Below are positions 1 through 7,269 of a DNA stretch of 17,877 nt, one piece after another. Positions within the stretch are counted from its first letter, which is position 1; every line of letters starts with the position of its first letter. The translations under genes and the position numbers were made by a program. Source of the stretch: Candidatus Bathyarchaeota archaeon (GTDB lineage Archaea > Thermoproteota > Bathyarchaeia > TCS64); the NCBI GenBank assembly GCA_026014515.1, contig JAOZIG010000365.1, positions 1 to 17,877 of the forward strand, read 5' to 3'. Below the pieces are notes generated by a model that saw only the letters and a list, made by a program, of their open reading frames with translations, searched no databases and was not told where the DNA came from.

Positions 1-234
1 TACAGAAGCTATGTTGTGCTAAGATACATGCATGCGCCCAAACTGGACCAGATTTGGAGCAGGCTAAGTAATGACTACTTCCCACCAAATCTCCTCACGT
101 GTATTGAGGTGAGTAAGGGCTCAGATTATGTGTTTAGTTTGTTTAGTGAGAAGATGGGTGATTATTGTTTGATAGAGGCGCTTGAGGAGTACAAGTGCAT
201 GAAGGACCGTGAAGCCCAGAGCTACATGGTTTAA
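1..234 (+). CDS. C-terminal part of an unidentified protein (cut by window edge)
   Basis: The reading frame is open from the first base to the TAA at 232-234, giving about 77 residues. A GTG at 16 could be a start, but the frame stays open upstream of it, so I treat this as the end of a gene that begins outside the window. The peptide is soluble-looking, with a run of Asp/Lys/Glu and a helical end (IEALEEYKCMKDREAQ). I recognise no domain, signal or membrane segment. It converges on the zinc-ribbon gene with a 39-base gap that holds a small inverted repeat. Coding status rests only on the open frame and reasonable composition. Confidence 0.5.
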   Translation, partial: YRSYVVLRYMHAPKLDQIWSRLSNDYFPPNLLTCIEVSKGSDYVFSLFSEKMGDYCLIEALEEYKCMKDREAQSYMV

Positions 235-241
235 CTTGTTA

Positions 242-259
242 GCGATAATCGAATATCGC
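242..259. repeat. Short inverted repeat between convergent genes
   Basis: GCGATA (242-247) and TATCGC (254-259) form 6-bp perfect arms around a 6-base spacer, midway between two convergent stop codons. It could act as a bidirectional transcript end, but no T-run follows on either side, so chance is also possible. Confidence 0.25.
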
Positions 260-273
260 CCAATTATATGGGT

Positions 274-735
274 TTAGAGTTGAGTCCAGAAGATATACAG
301 GCACATTGCTAATATTATAAGCGCTAAAAACAATGCGATATACCCATTTTTATCCCCATCGTCTATGGCAGTACCGCCCCAACTACCTGCAGCCAACGCG
401 ATAAACATGTCTATAATTGCAACAGCAAGCATCTCGGTTTGTGTGACGGGTATGAAAAACGTCGCGACCCCGATTAACCCCATTATAATACCCATATAAC
501 CTACCCCCGTATGCTTTCCCTGATCGATCTCCTCTATTGTTGACATATCCTCTGAGTAATCAGGTGCATGTTGTGTTTTGGTGGTCCCTTTTTCGGGTTC
601 AGTGAAGAGTGTGGCTGTATCTTGTTCTTCAGTGGAGGTACGCTGTGGTTTGGCGGGGGTAAACACTGCTCCACAGTATGGGCAGAAACTGTCATCTGGT
701 TCTAGTTCTGCGCCACATTTGCGACAAAAAGGCAT
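274..735 (-). CDS. Zinc-ribbon membrane protein, three predicted helices
   Basis: A 153-residue protein. Residues 4-21 carry a classic double-cysteine zinc ribbon (C4-x2-C7 and C18-x2-C21, FCPYCG), followed by a polar Thr/Glu-rich linker (about 25-75). The C-terminal half is hydrophobic, with helices at about 77-97, 102-118 and 130-149 and a short charged loop (DDGDKNG) between the last two. This layout is common for archaeal and bacterial zinc-ribbon proteins of unknown role; the ribbon probably faces the cytoplasm (inference). The start ATG is preceded on the reverse strand by AAGGA about 8 bases away. The gene is divergent from the DNA ligase. No specific function can be assigned. Confidence 0.85.
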   Translation of the reverse strand: MPFCRKCGAELEPDDSFCPYCGAVFTPAKPQRTSTEEQDTATLFTEPEKGTTKTQHAPDYSEDMSTIEEIDQGKHTGVGYMGIIMGLIGVATFFIPVTQTEMLAVAIIDMFIALAAGSWGGTAIDDGDKNGYIALFLALIILAMCLYIFWTQL

Positions 736-820
736 TTCATGTCCTTCTTTTTTCTCGTTATCTCGTAGTTTGATTTATCGATATTTAACACTTATTCATA
801 TAGTGTCCCTCTCTCCCGTT

Positions 821-830
821 AAAATTTAAT
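821..830 (+). promoter_or_regulatory. TATA-like box of the DNA ligase gene
   Basis: AAAATTTAAT is centred about 38 nt before the ligase ATG at 863, predicting a start of transcription near 851 and a leader of about a dozen bases. No Shine-Dalgarno-like sequence is visible before the ATG. Confidence 0.4.
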
Positions 831-862
831 CTCTCAATGTATTCATACTACCCTGACAGCCT

Positions 863-2614
863 ATGCACTTCGATACCCTTGTAGATACATATCAACGTCT
901 TGAAGCCATCACTGGACGCCTAGAAATGACGGACATACTCACAGAGCTATTCAAACAAGCCACCAGCGAGGAGATAGACAAGATAATCTATCTAACACAG
1001 GGCAAGATACACCCCGACTGGAAGGGAGAGCCAGAGATCGGTATGGCTGAGAAGATGGTCATAGAGACCCTCACACGTGTAACTGGATTGAAAAAGACAA
1101 CCGTGGAGACCATGGTTCAGGAGATGGGTGACATTGGTTTAGCAGCTGAGGAAGCCATGAAAAAGAAGAAACAAAAAGGCTTCTTCAAAAAAGACCTCAC
1201 AGTCTCTGATATCTATCAAGGATTAGATGCGATAGCACGACGTGAGGGCACGGGAAGCGCGAAACAGAAGATGGATGGCTTGGGAAGCCTGCTTGCTGAC
1301 GCATCACCCCTTGGAGCACGATATCTGAGCCGTATGGTGGAGGGTAAGCTTAGACTCGGTATAGGCGATATGACCATATTAGACGCATTAGCACAGGCTT
1401 ACACCGATTCTAAACAGAACAGACCTATCCTAGAAAGAGCCTACAACCTGAGCAGTGACCTAGGAACCGTAGCTGTTACACTGGTTGAGGATGGTTTGGA
1501 CCGTGTCGATCACTTCCACGTACGAGTAGGGTATCCCATACGGGTAATGGCAGCTCAGAGACTTAGTACAGCTGAAGAGGTTATCGAGAAACTGGAGGGT
1601 CATTGTTCTGCTGAGTTCAAGCTGGATGGCGAACGATTCCAGATACACAAGAACGGTGATAAGGTCCAGATATACAGTAGACGTCTTGAAAACATCACCT
1701 ACATGTATCCTGACGCTGTGGCGATGACCCTGAAACAGGTACAAGCTGAACAGGCTATAATTGAGGGTGAGGCTGTTGCTTATGACGCTGATACTGGTGA
1801 TGATCTTACATTCCAGACCTTGATGCAGAGACGGCGGAAGCATGGTATCGAGGAGATGATGAAACAGATACCAGTACGAGTCTACCTGTTTGACTGTCTA
1901 TTTGACGGCGAAGACCTTACGTTAACTGCTTATCCTCAACGCATCAAACGCCTAGAAGCTATCACAAACCAAACCAACGACTTCAAACTCGTAGAACGTC
2001 TGGAGACCAATGACCCAGATGAGCTAGACAGGTTTTTCCAGCTAGCCATCAGCGAGGGCACAGAGGGCTTGGTTGTAAAGTCTACGGCTGATGACTCAAT
2101 ATACCGCGCTGGCGCTCGATCATGGCTCTGGGTCAAGCTCAAACGGAGCTATCAGAGCAAGATGCAGGACCATGTTGATCTTGCAGTAATTGGCGCCTTG
2201 TATGGTAGAGGTAGAAGAGCAGGAAGCTATGGTGCCTTGCTTGTAGCAGCATATGACCCGGAGGAGGATATGTATCGTAGTGTCTGTAAAGTAGGTAGCG
2301 GCTTCACTGATGAGAACCTTGAGGAGATGCCAAGCAGGCTTGATGAGTATAGGATGGATCATAAGCCGGTTAATGTGGATAGTCTCATGGAGCCTGATGT
2401 CTGGTTTGAGCCCGTGGTGGTGATCGAGGTATTAGGAGACGAGATAACCCTGAGCCCAAACCATAAAGCAGCTTATAACGAGCTTCGCGAGGGATCAGGT
2501 TTGGCTATCAGGTTCCCGCGTTTTACTCGTTGGCGTGACGACAAGAGCGCTGATGAATCTACGCAGGTCTCGGAGATCGTGGATATGTATAATGCTCAAC
2601 TGAAAACTGTTTAG
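863..2614 (+). CDS. lig: ATP-dependent DNA ligase
   Basis: Joins nicks in duplex DNA using ATP, as the replicative and repair ligase of archaea. The 583-residue length and layout match archaeal family members: an N-terminal DNA-binding domain (about 1-215), an adenylation domain (about 220-425) and an OB-fold domain (about 430-583). Motif I is EFKLDGER, with K253 as the lysine that takes AMP. Motif III is YSRRLENIT (271-279), motif IIIa is YLFDCLFDGE (341-350), motif IV is EGTEGLVVKS (398-407) and motif V is WLWVKLKR (421-428). All motifs are intact, so the enzyme should be active. The start is the ATG giving MHFDTLVDTYQRLE, the usual archaeal ligase beginning. It is divergent from the zinc-ribbon gene and followed after 36 bases by the first M20 peptidase, which has its own TATA box, so no operon is implied. 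Confidence 0.98.
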   Translation: MHFDTLVDTYQRLEAITGRLEMTDILTELFKQATSEEIDKIIYLTQGKIHPDWKGEPEIGMAEKMVIETLTRVTGLKKTTVETMVQEMGDIGLAAEEAMKKKKQKGFFKKDLTVSDIYQGLDAIARREGTGSAKQKMDGLGSLLADASPLGARYLSRMVEGKLRLGIGDMTILDALAQAYTDSKQNRPILERAYNLSSDLGTVAVTLVEDGLDRVDHFHVRVGYPIRVMAAQRLSTAEEVIEKLEGHCSAEFKLDGERFQIHKNGDKVQIYSRRLENITYMYPDAVAMTLKQVQAEQAIIEGEAVAYDADTGDDLTFQTLMQRRRKHGIEEMMKQIPVRVYLFDCLFDGEDLTLTAYPQRIKRLEAITNQTNDFKLVERLETNDPDELDRFFQLAISEGTEGLVVKSTADDSIYRAGARSWLWVKLKRSYQSKMQDHVDLAVIGALYGRGRRAGSYGALLVAAYDPEEDMYRSVCKVGSGFTDENLEEMPSRLDEYRMDHKPVNVDSLMEPDVWFEPVVVIEVLGDEITLSPNHKAAYNELREGSGLAIRFPRFTRWRDDKSADESTQVSEIVDMYNAQLKTV

Positions 2615-2618
2615 CAAC

Positions 2619-2626
2619 AAATATAC
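2619..2626 (+). promoter_or_regulatory. TATA-like box of first M20 gene
   Basis: AAATATAC is centred 28 nt before the ATG at 2651, so transcription should begin at or within a few bases of the start codon (leaderless). It lies just after the ligase stop. A nearer ATG at 2643 is out of frame. Confidence 0.6.
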
Positions 2627-2650
2627 GTATCCAGCTAATCTTATGCCTCT

Positions 2651-3808
2651 ATGCACGACGATTTGCTCAAAAAAATAGACCATGACTACACGGTCAAGAA
2701 GCTGGAAGAGATGATAGCCATCCCCAGCGTCGTGAAGGAAGAAAAAGAACTAGCCCACTACCTACAGGATGAGCTAGAAAAACTAGGATTAGAAACAGAG
2801 CTACACATGGTGGAGCCGGGAAGGCCCAACATCTATGGAAGGCTCAAGGGAGCAAAACCGGGTAAGAGGCTCAACTACGGAGGACACATGGACACGGTGC
2901 CCGTCGTGCCAGGCTGGGAAACAGACCCATTCAAACCAGTAAAGAAGGATGGAAACATCTACGGCTTAGGCGCTAATGATATGAAGGCTGGACTAGCCTG
3001 CGCCCTCAGCATGCTCAAGGCTTTCGCTGACAGCAGCTACCAGTTCAACGGTGAGCTAAGTTTCGCAGGCGTCATCGATGAGGAGGCTTACGGTGAAGGA
3101 GCCAAGGCCATGCTCAAGACCGACTGGGGTAAGGTAGACGCCATCGTGTTGGGTGAACCAAGCACAGGCGAACCAGACAACCCCACACCTCTAGGCATCA
3201 CAGGCAAAGTGCTCTATGATATCTATGTCTACGGTAAGGCTGCCCACGGGTTCCACCCACAGGCAGGCATCAACGCCGTCGAACAAGCAGGAATCATCCT
3301 AGCCAACCTACCTAAACTCAAGATAGCAGAGAAAGAAGGCTTCCAAGGCAACTATAGTACGTTGAAGATCGAGGGAGGATACAAGGTCTACAGCGTAGTA
3401 GTACCCGCAGAGTGTAGGTTCGAGGTAAACAGGCTCACTGTTCCTGGTGAAACCGTTGAGGGTGTCATCAAGGATATGGAGGACTTGATTGCATCACTGA
3501 ACCTTGATGTCGAGGTTGAGGTAAAGACTAAACCCCCACTCTACGCATCATATGTCTTGGATAAGGAGACGCCTTTCGTGAAGGTGTTTGATGAGACATT
3601 CAGGGATGTGGTGGGTCATGAGTGCGTCTACGAGTATAGCAGCAGTATCACTGATGCCAATACATTCACAGGTGAAGGCGGCATACCCGCGATGCATCTT
3701 GGACCCTATGCAGGGGGTACACATCAGAAGAACGAGTACACCAAGCTGGATACTATTCCACCAGTTACAAAGGTCTATACTGAGCTTGCCGCTCGGTATC
3801 TCTCATAA
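2651..3808 (+). CDS. M20 family metallopeptidase / deacylase, copy 1 (intact active site)
   Basis: A 385-residue two-domain zinc hydrolase of the ArgE/DapE/CPG2 (peptidase M20) family, which removes acyl groups or cleaves small peptides and acylated amino acids in the cytoplasm. The catalytic set is complete: H79 and D81 in GGHMDTVP, bridging D110 in ANDMKAG, general base E144 with ligand E145 in VIDEEA, ligand E169 in LGEP, dimer-contact H199 in KAAHG, and H358 in GGTHQKNE. The dimerisation domain is about 180-295. The exact substrate cannot be read from sequence: ArgE, DapE, LysK and carboxypeptidase-like activities all share this fold. It is first of three tandem paralogs (4293-5456 and 5486-6646). 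It ends 5 bases from a convergent NTF2-like gene. Confidence 0.95.
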   Translation: MHDDLLKKIDHDYTVKKLEEMIAIPSVVKEEKELAHYLQDELEKLGLETELHMVEPGRPNIYGRLKGAKPGKRLNYGGHMDTVPVVPGWETDPFKPVKKDGNIYGLGANDMKAGLACALSMLKAFADSSYQFNGELSFAGVIDEEAYGEGAKAMLKTDWGKVDAIVLGEPSTGEPDNPTPLGITGKVLYDIYVYGKAAHGFHPQAGINAVEQAGIILANLPKLKIAEKEGFQGNYSTLKIEGGYKVYSVVVPAECRFEVNRLTVPGETVEGVIKDMEDLIASLNLDVEVEVKTKPPLYASYVLDKETPFVKVFDETFRDVVGHECVYEYSSSITDANTFTGEGGIPAMHLGPYAGGTHQKNEYTKLDTIPPVTKVYTELAARYLS

Positions 3809-3813
3809 TAAGG

Positions 3814-4185
3814 TTAGATGGAGAAAACCTTTGAAACTATCTTCCATCCATCACTGAACTTGTACAGTAGCATATAGTCTGTTGAGAAGTATTCACCATT
3901 CTTGTGTACATCCATCTTGATGACAGCAGCATACTTGTGGTAATCAACAAGGTGCCACTTGTAGGTGGTCTCTCCAGCCCACATGTCTGGGTTGGCCTTC
4001 TTCATCTCTTCTAGTCTTGGAAGCCAGTCGTCAATGCTTATCTTTGTCATCTGGTCGTTGTTGAGTACAAGCATCTTGAAGTCTGGGTGGAAACCCGATC
4101 TGATGGTTTCCTCGTCTTGTGTGGTGTGTATTCCCTCGATGTATGCCTTCTCAAGAACCTGTTTGATCTCATCTACAGTGTCCAT
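3814..4185 (-). CDS. NTF2-like / SnoaL-type small protein
   Basis: A 123-residue soluble protein with the pattern of the NTF2-like superfamily, closest in feel to the putative lumazine-binding (DUF4440/SnoaL-like) group. An N-terminal helix pair (DTVDEIKQVLEKAYIEGI) leads to the typical RSGFHPDFKML segment and a LPRLEEMKK helix. Antiparallel strands follow, ending with YMLLYKFSDGWKIVSKVFSI, the usual last two strands of the cone. NTF2-like proteins bind small hydrophobic ligands or act as isomerases or hydratases; no catalytic residues are assignable here. The gene sits between M20 copies 1 and 2 on the opposite strand and is divergent from copy 2, so the two may share regulation. A TATA-like box stands 26 nt before the ATG. 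Confidence 0.88.
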   Translation of the reverse strand: MDTVDEIKQVLEKAYIEGIHTTQDEETIRSGFHPDFKMLVLNNDQMTKISIDDWLPRLEEMKKANPDMWAGETTYKWHLVDYHKYAAVIKMDVHKNGEYFSTDYMLLYKFSDGWKIVSKVFSI

Positions 4186-4207
4186 GGGTGGGCTGAGCTT
4201 TGTTTAA

Positions 4208-4215
4208 CCTATAAG
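4208..4215 (-). promoter_or_regulatory. TATA-like box of NTF2-like gene
   Basis: CTTATAGG on the reverse strand is centred about 26 nt before the ATG at 4185. This is the spacing for a leaderless transcript. Confidence 0.5.
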
Positions 4216-4262
4216 TGTTCTTAAAAATTGGTGCTGAGGCTTCAGTATTCTTTCGACAAGGA

Positions 4263-4270
4263 TTCAAATA
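4263..4270 (+). promoter_or_regulatory. TATA-like box of second M20 gene
   Basis: TTCAAATA is centred about 26 nt before the ATG at 4293. Together with the paralog alignment this decides the start: an in-frame GTG at 4215 would add 26 residues that the other copies lack and would lie upstream of this box. Confidence 0.5.
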
Positions 4271-4292
4271 CCAAAAAGACCGCATTGAATCC

Positions 4293-5456
4293 ATGATTGA
4301 CGCTATTCTGAAGCACTTGGATGATAAATACACGATAAAACTCAGCGAAGAAATGATCGCCATCCCATCCGTAACGGGTGACGAGGAAGCCCTAGCCCAC
4401 TACATCAAGGAAAAACTAGATAGCTATGGGATGAAAACCGAGCTACAGTACGTTGCTGACGGCAGACCAAACATCTACGGCACCATGGACTGGGGAAAAC
4501 CCGGAAAACGCCTCAACTACAACGCCCACACAGACACTGTGCCAGCGGGTGATGACTGGCTGACAGACCCATTCAAGGCAGAGATCAAGGAGGGTAAACT
4601 CTATGGACGTGGAGCATGCGACATGAAAACAGGCATAGCATGCAGCCTCAACATGATCAAGGCAGTAGCTGATTCCGGTGTCGAACTGAAAGGAGAGCTT
4701 AGCTTCAGTGGGGTAGTGGACCAAGAAGCCACTGATATCGGCGCTTGGGGGATGATGGAGATACCCAAGTGGAGAAGCCTCGATGGAGTAGTACTCACCT
4801 ATAGCTACTGTGGCGACGAGACCAAGCCAATCCCCCTAGGTCTTACAGGAAAAATCCTCTACAATGTCAAGGTAAAAGGCAAGGCTGCCCATGGCTTCAG
4901 ACCCCACCTAGGAGTAAACGCAGTAGAGGACGCGGCAAAGATCATAGCGAATCTCGACAAGCTAAACCTAATGGAGCATCCCAACTTCGGAAAGGGCACC
5001 CTATGCACCTTGAAGACTGAGGGCGGATACGAGAAGTACAGTATCGTTATCCCCGAGAACGCTCGTTTTGAGGTAAACAGACTTCTTGTGCCCGGGGAGT
5101 CAATTGAGTATGCTTTGGATGATATGGGGAAGCTGGTTGATAGCCTTGAACTGAAGTCTAAGGTGGATGTGGGTGTCAAGCCGCCGAAGTATGAGCCGTA
5201 TATCTGTGAGAAGGATGAGCCTTTGATGCAGGCACTCGATAAAGTGTATCAACAGGTGATGGGTCGGGAGCCTCTCTACGAGTACGCATACGGTATCACT
5301 AATGCCAACATATTCCAAGGCGAACAAGGAATCCCATGCATACACATCGGGCCTCAACGGGGAGGAGCGCATCAGCCAAACGAGCATGTGAAGCTTGAGT
5401 GGTTGCCACCGGTTTCTGAGATGTACGCTAGGATCGCTTACGATTACCTTTCCTAG
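4293..5456 (+). CDS. M20 family metallopeptidase homolog, copy 2 (probable pseudoenzyme)
   Basis: A 387-residue paralog of the flanking M20 genes, collinear over its whole length. It keeps H79/D81 (NAHTDTVP), D110 (ACDMKTG), H200 (KAAHG) and H360 (GGAHQPNE). Two key positions differ. The general-base Glu is Gln144 (VVDQEA, codon CAA at 4722-4724), and the zinc ligand found in the other copies as LGEP or LAEP is replaced by Tyr170 in VLTYSY (codon TAT at 4800-4802). In DapE and CPG2 the first position is essential for activating water and the second binds zinc, so hydrolysis by this copy is unlikely (inference). The frame is unbroken and its own TATA box is present, so it looks like a maintained gene. 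It may act as a partner subunit or binding protein. The ATG at 4293 matches the N-termini of copies 1 and 3; the GTG at 4215 is unlikely. Confidence 0.93.
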   Translation: MIDAILKHLDDKYTIKLSEEMIAIPSVTGDEEALAHYIKEKLDSYGMKTELQYVADGRPNIYGTMDWGKPGKRLNYNAHTDTVPAGDDWLTDPFKAEIKEGKLYGRGACDMKTGIACSLNMIKAVADSGVELKGELSFSGVVDQEATDIGAWGMMEIPKWRSLDGVVLTYSYCGDETKPIPLGLTGKILYNVKVKGKAAHGFRPHLGVNAVEDAAKIIANLDKLNLMEHPNFGKGTLCTLKTEGGYEKYSIVIPENARFEVNRLLVPGESIEYALDDMGKLVDSLELKSKVDVGVKPPKYEPYICEKDEPLMQALDKVYQQVMGREPLYEYAYGITNANIFQGEQGIPCIHIGPQRGGAHQPNEHVKLEWLPPVSEMYARIAYDYLS

Positions 5457-5464
5457 TTTTATAC
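5457..5464 (+). promoter_or_regulatory. TATA-like box of third M20 gene
   Basis: TTTTATAC is centred about 25 nt before the ATG at 5486. It begins immediately after the stop codon of copy 2, leaving a 29-base spacer that contains only promoter and start, so copies 2 and 3 appear separately transcribed. Confidence 0.6.
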
Positions 5465-5485
5465 ATCCTCTGTATCCTTTTTTGC

Positions 5486-6646
5486 ATGATATCCGAAGCC
5501 ATACGCAGACTAGACGACTCCTATACTCGAAGACTTACCGAGGAAATGATCAAGATACCCAGCGTGGTAGGTGAGGAGGCCGAGTTAGCCGAATACATAC
5601 GACAAGAGCTTGAACGCCTAGGAATGCAGACAACAGAACACATGGTAAAACCAAACAGACCAAACATCTACGGAAAACTAGAGATGGGTGAAGGAAAGCG
5701 CCTAAACTTCAATGGACACACAGACACAGTACCCGTAGTCGCTGGATGGGATACCGACCCATTTACACCTGTCCAGAAGGGCGATAAACTGCATGGCTTA
5801 GGCAGCTGTGACATGAAGGCAGGCATAGCCTGCACTCTCAACATGGTAAGGGCAATCGTTGACAGCGGAGCCGAGTTCAAGGGCGAGTTAAGCGTTAGCG
5901 CTGTAATAGATGAGGAAGCCATGGGTGAAGGGGCTAAGGCGATGCTGGAGACAGAGTATGGTAATGTTGATGCCTGTGTATTGGCTGAGCCGTATCCAGC
6001 TGATGAGTCCAAGCCTGTACCCCTCGGCATAGTGGGGAAGCTTCTCTACGATATTCATGTGCATGGCGTAGCAGCCCACGGTTTTAGACCAGAAGACGGA
6101 GTAAACGCAGTCGAAGACGCGGGACGCATACTGGCAAACCTACACAGACTAGAACTAAAAACACACCCAAAATTCGACAAGGGCAACTATAGCACATTGA
6201 AGATTGAGGGCGGGTATGATGTTTACTCTGTTCTTGTCCCTGCCTACTGTAGGTTTGAGGTGAATCGCTTGATTGTGCCCGGTGAGACCGTTGATGGAGC
6301 CATCGAGGATATGGAGAAACTCATCGAATCACTAAACCTAGAGTCAAGGGTCGATGTGAAGATCAAGCCACCCATGTATGAGAGCTATGAGATGAACCCA
6401 GAGGAACCCATACTGAAGCTATTCCACGAGATATACACCGAGGTCATGGGTGTAGAACCCCTCTACCAGTACAGCAAGAGCATCACAGACGCAAATACAT
6501 TAGCTGGAATCGGAGGCATCCCTTGTCTGCATCTTGGACCAAAAAGAGGTGACACCCACAAGGCTAACGAGTACGTACCCCTGAGCTGGCTTCCACCAGT
6601 CAGCGAGATGTATACCCGGGTAGCTCTCAGCTACCTCAACCAGTAA
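5486..6646 (+). CDS. M20 family metallopeptidase / deacylase, copy 3 (intact active site)
   Basis: A 386-residue zinc-dependent M20 hydrolase and third of the tandem set. All expected residues are present: H78 and D80 (NGHTDTVP), bridging D109 (SCDMKAG), general base E143 and ligand E144 (VIDEEA), ligand E168 (LAEP), H198 (VAAHG) and H358 (GDTHKANE; the usual GG is GD here). The same EGGY..YSV.VPA.CRFEVNRL block as copy 1 marks the end of the dimerisation domain, and the two active copies look more alike to each other than either does to copy 2. Substrate is unknown: an acylated amino acid, a dipeptide or a succinyl-diaminopimelate-like compound are all possible. Its last 11 bases overlap a convergent small gene (6636-6824). 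Confidence 0.95.
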   Translation: MISEAIRRLDDSYTRRLTEEMIKIPSVVGEEAELAEYIRQELERLGMQTTEHMVKPNRPNIYGKLEMGEGKRLNFNGHTDTVPVVAGWDTDPFTPVQKGDKLHGLGSCDMKAGIACTLNMVRAIVDSGAEFKGELSVSAVIDEEAMGEGAKAMLETEYGNVDACVLAEPYPADESKPVPLGIVGKLLYDIHVHGVAAHGFRPEDGVNAVEDAGRILANLHRLELKTHPKFDKGNYSTLKIEGGYDVYSVLVPAYCRFEVNRLIVPGETVDGAIEDMEKLIESLNLESRVDVKIKPPMYESYEMNPEEPILKLFHEIYTEVMGVEPLYQYSKSITDANTLAGIGGIPCLHLGPKRGDTHKANEYVPLSWLPPVSEMYTRVALSYLNQ

Positions 6647-6824
6647 CTGTTTTCTCTACAATATAGAGAAAACTGATTCTAGCTCCCATTCCGCCGAGGG
6701 TGAAGTGGGGGTGGACGTTGGGGATTATGGAGACTACTTCTCCTTTGAGTCTGTTGAGGAAGTCTTCGAGAGCTTGTTGGTCTCTGGACATCCTGATATC
6801 AAATCTGTGAACCTTGTATTTCAT
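6636..6824 (-). CDS. Small conserved-looking protein, 62 aa, unknown function
   Basis: The chosen ATG at 6824 gives MKYKVHRFDIRMSRDQQALE and a 62-residue product. It reads as a strand, a helix (QQALEDFLNRLKG), a strand (GEVVSIIPNVHP) and a final strand (GARISFLYIVEK), a compact alpha/beta unit. I have the impression of similar small proteins in bacteria and archaea but cannot name a family. An in-frame upstream start at 6929 would add 35 residues of poor composition and would read through the promoter region. A TATA-like box (6848-6856) stands 28 nt before the ATG, which supports the short form. The TGA stop lies inside the end of M20 copy 3, an 11-bp convergent overlap. Confidence 0.75.
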   Translation of the reverse strand: MKYKVHRFDIRMSRDQQALEDFLNRLKGEVVSIIPNVHPHFTLGGMGARISFLYIVEKTVTG

Positions 6825-6847
6825 ATTGTATTTGTTAAGTTTGACTG

Positions 6848-6856
6848 GATATATGT
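6848..6856 (-). promoter_or_regulatory. TATA-like box of the 62-aa gene
   Basis: The reverse strand reads CATATATCC, centred 28 nt before the ATG at 6824. It is back to back with the forward box at 6868-6875. Confidence 0.55.
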
Positions 6857-6867
6857 TCTGGGCTTGG

Positions 6868-6905
6868 GTATAGATTTTAAGTAGGTTCTGCTTTTTTGGG
6901 GTGAT
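6868..6905 (+). promoter_or_regulatory. TATA-like box and strong ribosome binding site deciding a TTG start
   Basis: GTATAGAT (6868-6875) predicts transcription from about 6898, where the RNA would begin with GGGGTGAT (6898-6905). GGTGAT is complementary to the archaeal 16S rRNA 3' end and lies 5 bases before TTG 6911. An in-frame TAA at 6905-6907 excludes any earlier start. Confidence 0.6.
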
Positions 6906-6910
6906 AAAAG

Positions 6911-7243
6911 TTGCCAGAAGAAGCATCATACAAGGATTTCAAGAAACTAGATATCAGAATAGGTACTATACAATCCTGTGAGAAGGTAGAAGGCTCTGAT
7001 AAGCTATACAGGCTCAAGGTAGACTGTGGAGAAGAGGCGCTAAGACAGATACTCAGCAGCCTTGTGGATTATTACAGCGCAGAAGAGTTGGTGGGTAAAG
7101 TAATCCCCGTGATAGTCAACCTCAAGCCAGCTAAGATATTCGGTGAGATGAGTTACGGTATGCTGTTAGCCGCTGAGATAGATGACAAATGCGTGCTGCT
7201 CACAACTGACAAACCGATTGAGAACGGCGCAAAGATAACTTAA
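6911..7243 (+). CDS. Stand-alone tRNA-binding OB-fold protein (MetRS beta-subunit / CsaA-like)
   Basis: A 110-residue single-domain protein matching the tRNA-binding domain found at the C-terminus of methionyl-tRNA synthetase, in Arc1p/EMAP II and as free subunits in archaea. Diagnostic stretches are DFKKLDIRIGTI (9-20), KLYRLKVDCGEE (31-42), RQILSSLVDYYSAEELVGK (45-63), VNLKPAKIFGEMSYGMLLAA (69-88) and the closing KPIENGAKI. It probably binds the tRNA elbow and helps methionyl-tRNA synthetase or another synthetase in trans. The start is a TTG backed by GGTGAT five bases upstream and by an upstream stop. A chaperone-like CsaA role is the main alternative. It is divergent from the 62-aa gene and has no operon partner visible. 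Confidence 0.93.
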   Translation: MPEEASYKDFKKLDIRIGTIQSCEKVEGSDKLYRLKVDCGEEALRQILSSLVDYYSAEELVGKVIPVIVNLKPAKIFGEMSYGMLLAAEIDDKCVLLTTDKPIENGAKIT

Positions 7244-7269
7244 CACTGTTACTATCTTTGATATTTTGT

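Noticed and set aside
1460..1843. 127-codon reverse frame inside lig
   Set aside because: It is antisense to the catalytic core of the ligase, with no independent signal.
4215..4292. N-terminal extension of M20 copy 2 from GTG 4215
   Set aside because: The added 26 residues have no match in the other two copies, and the TATA-like box at 4263-4270 lies inside the extension.
6825..6929. N-terminal extension of the 62-aa gene
   Set aside because: It would translate the promoter region and overlap the divergent tRNA-binding gene; composition is unlike the conserved-looking core.
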